In this document: one piece after another, positions 59,132-64,000 of the stretch
Numbering within the stretch: the stretch's first letter is position 1
Layout of the letters: every line of letters starts with the position of its first letter
DNA from: CAWGYT01 sp963826795
GTDB taxonomy: Bacteria > Planctomycetota > Planctomycetia > Pirellulales > Pirellulaceae
Assembly (NCBI GenBank): GCA_963826795.1
Contig: CAWGYT010000023.1
Location: 12,929-76,928, forward strand
Reading direction: 5' to 3'
Length of the DNA stretch: 64,000 nucleotides
Made by a program: the position numbers and the translations under genes
Notes under the pieces: model-generated
The model's input: the letters and a program-made list of their open reading frames with translations, nothing else
The model's database searches: none
Told to the model about the DNA's origin: nothing

Positions 59132-61520
59132 ATGAACGGATCCTGGGCCCTTGAGTGGCTGGGGGCTGGCGATGGTGCGCGGTGGGTCGCGGTTTGGCCC
59201 GGCCTGGGCGTGGGCGGTTGGATGTGGGTCACCTTCCTGATTCTGGTCCTGCTCCCCGTGGTTTTGGGGATGCTGGCCTTCGGCGGCCTGGTGCTACTGG
59301 TCTTTGTTTTCCCCCAGAACTTCTCGCGGAATTGCGCCTGGTGTCTGCTTCAACTGGTCTACCGGATTCGTCGACATGATCCGGAGCGGATGCCGAGCTC
59401 GGGCGGTGTCCTGTTGATCGCCAACCACATTTCCTGGCTGGACGGTTTCCTGATGCTGATCGCGACGTCACGGCACGTACGGATGATCGTCTTCGAGGGC
59501 AATTTTCGGTCGCGGCTGATGCAACGCGCACCGCGCAACGCTGGGGAGCGATTTGATCGGCCCGGGGCCCAAGTGATCGTGCGAGCGCTGCAGGTGGCGC
59601 GACGGGCCGTCCAGGCAGGCGAGGTCGTGGGGATTTTTCCGGAAGGCGGGATTTCTCGCTCGGGGATCATGCAGTCATTCCGTCCGGGATTGATGCGAAT
59701 CGTCGAGGGAACGGATGCCCGCGTCATGCCGCTCTATTTTGACGGCCTCTGGGGAAGTATCTTTAGCTTCGAGCGGCAACGGTTTTTCTGGAAGATTCCC
59801 CGTCGTTGTCGGTACCCGATCGATATCCATTTCGGACAGCCGCTGGAATCCGTGACGGCACTCCATCCGATCCGACAGGCGGTTCGACAGTTAGGAGCGA
59901 AGGCGGTGGATCAACGTTTGCATCGAAAGACCGAGTTGCCCGAGTCGGTGATCCGCGCCTGCAAACGCCGCAAGTTCAAGTCCAAGGTCGCCGATTCGGC
60001 GGGCTCCGACTTGACCGGCGGCAGCCTGCTCATGCGCTCGCTGATCCTCCGACGACTGCTGCGCCGCGAGGTCCTGGGGCAGTCAGAATCGCACGTCGGC
60101 GTGCTGTTGCCCCCGAGCGCTGGAGCGGTGATTACGAACTTGACATTGGCCTTCGATCGCCGGGTCGCGATCAATCTCAACTACACCGTCTCGTCCGAGG
60201 TGATGAATCAATGCATCCAGCTGGCGGGGATCCGGCACGTGTTGACCAGCCGCAAAGTAATGGAAAAGCTGGATTTCCAGATGGACGCCGAGGTCGTCGA
60301 ACTATCTGGAGGACCTGCGGCCCGAGGTTGGCCTCCGCGGATAAAGCGGCGGCGGCGCTGGCCACCTACGTCGTGCCGGGCCGCTGGCTTTGCCGCTGGC
60401 TGGGATTGCAGCATAACCAACCCGACGACGTGCTCACCATAATCTTTACCTCCGGTTCGACCGGGGTGCCCAAAGGCGTGATGCTGACGCACGCCAATAT
60501 TCGTTCGAATGTGGATGCCGTGAATCAAGTTGTCCACCTCCAGCCGCGCGACGTGATTGTCGGATGCTGCCTTTCTTTCACTCGTTCGGCTACACCGTGA
60601 CGCTTTGGACCGTGATGGCGCTGAATATCAAAGGCATCTACCACTTCAATCCGCTCGACGCGCGGCAAGTCGGGAAGCTGGTGAACGGCACGGTGGCACG
60701 ATTCTGTTGTCGACGCCGACGTTCTTACGCTCTTATCTGAGGCGTTGCACGCCAGACGAGTTCGCGACGTTGGACACCGTGGTTGCGGGCGCCGAAACTG
60801 CCGAAAGAGCTGTGCGACGCGTTCGAGCAGCGATTTGGCGTGCGCCCGGTCGAAGGCTACGGGACGACGGAATTGTCGCCCTTGGTCTCGGTAAATGTGC
60901 CGCCCAGCCGCGCCCGCTGCAAGTCACCAGGTGGATTTGCGCGAGGGGACCGTCGGGTGCCCGGTCCCGGGTGTGGCGGCCAAAATCGTCGACGCGGACG
61001 GACAGGAACTGCCGACCCATTGTTCCGGGATGCTGCTGATCTCCGGGCCCAATGTGATGAAGGGCTATCTGAATCAGCCCGACAAGACGGCTCAGGTGAT
61101 GCAGGCGGGCTGGTATGTGACCGGGGACATCGCGGAAATCGACGACGATGGTTTCATCACAATCACCGGACGCGAAAGCCGCTTTTCGAAGATCGGCGGA
61201 GAAATGGTGCCGCACTTGAGAATCGAAGAAATCCTGCAGGAACTGATCGGGATGGATGAGGAGGGAGGGATGTTGAACGTGGCCGTGACGTCCGTCCCCG
61301 ATCGGAAGAAGGGCGAGCGATTGGTCGTGCTCCACACGCAGCTGAGCAATCCCCCGCCGAGCTCGTGGCAGGACTCAAGGCCAAAGGCCTGCCCAATCTG
61401 TTTATCCCGTCCGCCGATAGCTTCCATCAGGTCAATGAGATTCCCGTGTTGGGAACCGGCAAACTTGACCTGCGCGGACTGAAGGATCTGGCGATCCAGG
61501 TATTTGGGGAGGCGTCGTAG
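59132..61520 (+). CDS. 1-acylglycerol acyltransferase / acyl-ACP ligase fusion (Aas-like; many frame shifts)
   Basis: About 795 residues after repair. ATG 59132 has AGGGAG upstream. The N-terminal part has a membrane helix (LILVLLPVVLGMLAFGGLVL) and a PlsC domain: LIANHISWLDGF (H..D box, ~90) and GIFPEGGISRSG (FPEG box). The C-terminal part is an AMP-forming ligase: TIIFTSGSTGVPKGVMLTHA (P-loop), EGYGTTELSPLVSVN, GWYVTGDIAEIDDDGFITIT and the hinge GRESRFSKIGGEMVPHLRIE, ending IPVLGTGKLDLRGLKDLAIQ with the catalytic lysine. At least five frame changes lie near 60320, 60580, 60690, 60795, 60930 and 61360. The family re-acylates lysophospholipids using ACP-bound fatty acid. All key motifs survive, so sequence error is likely. 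Confidence 0.85.
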
Positions 61521-61599
61521 CAGAGGCGGGGGTTGCGGCGGGGTGAGGCGAAACGGGGCGCCGCGACGTGGGACGCGGTGAAGCGAGACGCGTTGCGGC

Positions 61600-62675
61600 T
61601 CAACGCGGGTCCGGCTCAGCGGGAGCTTCGCCCTCCCGGTTCGAGTTCGTCGTTGCCTTGGGGGCGGGCCTTGCCATTCCGGTGGCGCTGGTGCGGATGC
61701 TCCATAGCGTGTGTCCGGCGGTGACGTAGAGCGTCTTGAGATCTTCATCGCCGAAGGTGCAGTTGGTGACCATGTCTTCCGGCGTGGGGATAAAATCCAG
61801 AAGTTCGCCACCTGGCGAAATGACGTACACGCCCGCCTTGAATCGTTCGGCCGTTTCGACAGGCGGGTTGGGGAAGTTGAATCCGGCAGTGACGTAGAGC
61901 CGTCCTTCCCGGTCGATGGTCATTCCGTCAGGGCCACGATCGTAGCCCCAGTCGAAGAGGAGACGCCGGCTTTCGGCCAGGACCGTCCCGTCCTCTTGAA
62001 GGTCGAACCTCCAGAGCTTTCGATTTCCGCCTTGAGCGTGGGGGCCGGTGTTGACGTTGTCACCGACGTACAAATAGCGATCATCCGGGAGACGACGACG
62101 ATCCCGTTGGGGCGGTCCACTTCATGCGTGATGATTCGAGCGACTTGCCCCGCCGGATCGATCCGATACACGCCTTCAATCAAGCGACCCTCGGCGTCGA
62201 TTTGCTCGGCATCGCTTGTGTCGCCGTACCGCGGGTCGGTGAAGTACAGTCGCCCGCGGGAATCGATCGTGACATCGTTGGGCGAGTTGAGACGTTTGCC
62301 TCGAAGCGTTCGGCCAGCACGCGGATCGTTCCGTTCAGTTCGAGACGCGTGACCCGGCGATTGCCCTCCGGTCCACCGCCTTCGCAACAGACAAGCCGGA
62401 GCTGATGGTCGAACAGCAGTCCGTTACTGCGGCCCGAGGGAGTCCGGTGGATGTGCAGTTGACCGTCTGGATCGCGACGCATGATGCGATTGTTGACGAT
62501 GTCGGTAAAATACACATTGCCGCTCGGATGCCAGGCGGGCCCTTCCACAAAGGCAACCTGCCCGGCAATCGTCAGCCGGGCGTCGGTCGGATTGGCGATT
62601 GGCCAGAACGTGGTGGCGCTTCCAGAAAACGATCAACAAAATGATTCCTGGAACCGGTCGTCGAATCGTCGTCAT
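61600..62675 (-). CDS. SMP-30/gluconolactonase-like secreted protein (three frame shifts), 3' end in a REP
   Basis: About 358 residues after repair. MTTIRRPVPGIILLIVF is a signal peptide or anchor. The beta-propeller motifs FVEGPAWHPSGNVYFTDIVN, GKRLNSPNDVTIDSRGRLYF, TDPRYGD and DRGPDGMTIDREGRLYVTAG are those of SMP-30/LRE family lactonases; the acidic metal ligands E (EGPAW), N (NSPND) and D (GPDGM) are present. Frame changes near 62625, 62290 and 62090. The last ~15 residues (NREGEAPAEPDPR) are encoded by a REP, so the natural C-terminus has been replaced. It probably hydrolyses a sugar lactone in the periplasm. Confidence 0.85.
61611..61637 (-). repeat. REP of the GEAPAEP type inside the 3' end of the lactonase gene
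   Basis: CCGGCTCAGCGGGAGCTTCG followed by CCCTCCC; the inverse reads as GEAPAEP on the minus strand. Same family as 27241, 27586, 44541 and 44595. Confidence 0.8.
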
Positions 62676-62774
62676 CGGTGCATTTCTCCGGGACACGCGT
62701 CGGTTTGCGTTGTCTGTTACGATACCCCGCCGATCCGGCGTGGAACAAGCGTCGGCTCGAAAAAGAATCGGTCG

Positions 62775-62849
62775 TTTCGCCCCGCTCCGTTTCGCCCCGC
62801 TCCGTTTCGCCCCGCCTTGTTTCGCCCCGCCTTGTTTCGCCCCGCTCCG
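62775..62849. repeat. Five 15-bp tandem units TTTCGCCCCGCYYYG
   Basis: Units 62775, 62790, 62805, 62820 and 62835: TTTCGCCCCGCTCCG three times and TTTCGCCCCGCCTTG twice. In-frame length, but it lies in the intergenic space between two convergent/tandem minus-strand genes. It begins 7 bp after the MscS stop on that strand. Confidence 0.9.
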
Positions 62850-62856
62850 GGTCGAA

Positions 62857-64000
62857 TCACGCCGTGGGCACATGATGTTCATGCAGGTGAACGTCGCGCT
62901 GTGGAAAGGGAATGCTGATTCCCGTGTCGGCCAAGCGTTTGTAGATTGCCTCGTGAAGTTCGTGCGTGACCTGCAGACGTTGGTCCAGTCGCGCGAGGTA
63001 GCAGCGGACGTAGAGTTCAAGCGCTGTCACCGAACAGGTCGAACGTCACGTTCGGCTCGGGATCCTTGAGGATCTCGTCATGGGAATCGGCAATATCAGA
63101 AGCAGCGAACGCACCTGGGCGATGTTGGATCCATAGGCGACGCCAACTTGGATGACGAGTCGATTGACCGTGTCGGTCAACGTCCAGTTCAGCAAACGTC
63201 CGGTGATAGGTTCCTTGTTGGGTACCACCAGTTCCTTTCGATCCCAATCCTGAATTGTCGTGGCGCGCGTCTTGATCTGCACGACCGTTCCGGTGACGTC
63301 GCCGACGGTGACAACATCGCCGGCTCGGAGCGGGCGTTCGAACAGCAGGATCAGGCCCGAGACGAAATTGGCGAAGATCTCTTGCAAAACCGAAAACCGA
63401 GTCCGACGCTAATCCCCGCCGCCAGCCACTGGATCTTGGACCAGCCGAAGCCGATCGTGCCAAAGCCCCAAAACAGTCCGGCGATCGTCGGCGCATAGCG
63501 TGTGACCGTGGTGATCGCGTAGCGGATGGAGGCGTCCAGCGGCAAGTGCTGCAGGATGGCGATTTCGAGGAGACCGGGAATGTTGCGGATCGCGATCAAG
63601 GTAAGAACCAAAACCGCGCAGGCTCGAATCAGATGACCCAGTGTGATCCACTGGTATTGTGCTCTGCCTTGAGGCGCAGGGGGATTGATCGAGGTGGAGT
63701 CGGTTGCCAAATTCGCCATCGTGGGGGGCTGGTCGACGGTGGTTTCCCGACAAACGGATATCATCCAGTCGTTGCAAGGCGGGCAGCACATTGATCCAGA
63801 TCAGGTAGAGGCCGATTGCGGCGGCGGCCAAAATCAAGCTGGTCAGCAGCCGGCGCGTTTGGTCGTTGATCTGACCCAGGTCGATTTGTTCCGCGGCCGC
63901 AACCCCTCCGCCCAACTCGGAACTTTTTTTCTCGGACGAGCCGGCCATGGCGGAAGCGATGCGTTCTCGGGCCTGGGCAATCGCGAGCTTGCGTCGATTC
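62857..64000 (-). CDS. MscS-type mechanosensitive channel, 5'-partial (several frame shifts)
   Basis: The C-terminal ~380 residues; the gene continues past the right edge. The first visible part is a coiled coil (KLAIAQARERIASAMAGSSE), then membrane helices (LLTSLILAAAAIGLYLIWIN, LIRACAVLVLTLIAIRNIPG, YAPTIAGLFWGFGTIGFGWS, IQWLAAGISVGLGF). The pore helix and MscS core follow: QEIFANFVSGLILLFERPLR, GDVVTVGDVTGTVVQIKTRA and TTIQDWDRKELVVPNK. The C-terminus runs FPQRDVHLHEHHVPTA. The N-terminal coiled coil suggests a large MscK-like or MscM-like member. Frame changes near 63775, 63390, 63070 and 63020. It releases solutes on osmotic downshock. Confidence 0.85.

Noticed and set aside
58720..59230. 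Frames across the 14-bp minisatellite reading as repeated GCMVPAAWYRLHG
   Set aside because: 14-bp units shift the frame each copy and produce open frames on both strands; no start or family.

Overview
The window is from a planctomycete, most likely the Pirellulales/Planctomycetales group. The evidence is in the genes. Several secreted proteins carry LEPR-XLL type N-termini, planctomycete dockerin-like tails (GDWNGDG..DSGDFV.AFQ.GGYE) and PEP-CTERM sorting signals. Three ECF sigma factors each sit directly in front of a large membrane Ser/Thr protein kinase. There are also REP-associated transposases and many dispersed palindromic repeats. It looks like ordinary chromosome that is rich in decayed mobile DNA.

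Layout. 0-2 kb: end of a polytopic membrane protein gene, a tandem pair of ~200-bp repeats bounded by GGGGTCAGG/CCTGACCCC, and a YebC/YeeN-family regulator. 2-11 kb: one giant (~3,000 aa) secreted RTX/dockerin adhesin-like protein. 11-15 kb: ECF sigma factor plus kinase-TPR. 15-22 kb: an accessory graveyard with five copies of a TIR-bounded AGACGGTCTACA element, a decayed tandem duplication, a LamG/dockerin/PEP-CTERM protein, the 3' end of a group II intron, and IS4 and IS3 fragments. 22-27 kb: a subtilisin-like protease with RTX tail and a secreted glycoside-hydrolase-like protein. 27-32 kb: a truncated RAYT between REPs, a carotenoid-desaturase-like flavoprotein divergent from a membrane fatty acid desaturase, and a CBM9-like PEP-CTERM protein. 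33-40 kb: small membrane protein, an integrase-core transposase relic, an outer-membrane beta-barrel, a TPR protein, a DUF4058 fragment behind another AGACGGTCTACA element, and an intact RAYT between direct REP copies. 40-49 kb: second ECF/kinase-WD40 pair, two PEP-CTERM proteins, a DksA fragment and an ISNCY-like transposase fragment, with two copies of a ~250-bp GGGGTCAG element. 49.8-54.4 kb: third ECF/kinase-WD40 pair. 55-64 kb: VIT-transporter fragment, DUF5661 protein, recombinase relic, tRNA-Asn(GTT), an anti-sigma kinase/STAS partner-switch pair, an acyltransferase/acyl-ACP ligase, an SMP-30/gluconolactonase-like protein and the C-terminal part of an MscS-type channel.

How it fits together. 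Most intact genes serve the cell surface (secreted, dockerin, RTX and PEP-CTERM proteins) and signal transduction (sigma/kinase pairs and a partner switch). Two repeat systems stand out. One is a family of elements ending in GGGGTCAG...CTGACCCC, with at least four sequence classes. The other is a family with AGACGGTCTACA terminal inverted repeats whose termini are duplicated in tandem. Copies of both lie exactly where genes are truncated (transposases, DksA, DUF4058, an unknown family), so they look mobile although no transposase is linked to them.

Caveat. At least ten genes that would otherwise be complete are split by single-base frame changes, most densely at 57-64 kb. This looks more like uncorrected indels in a long-read or low-coverage assembly than like decay. 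Each such gene is listed as one feature with the approximate shift points.
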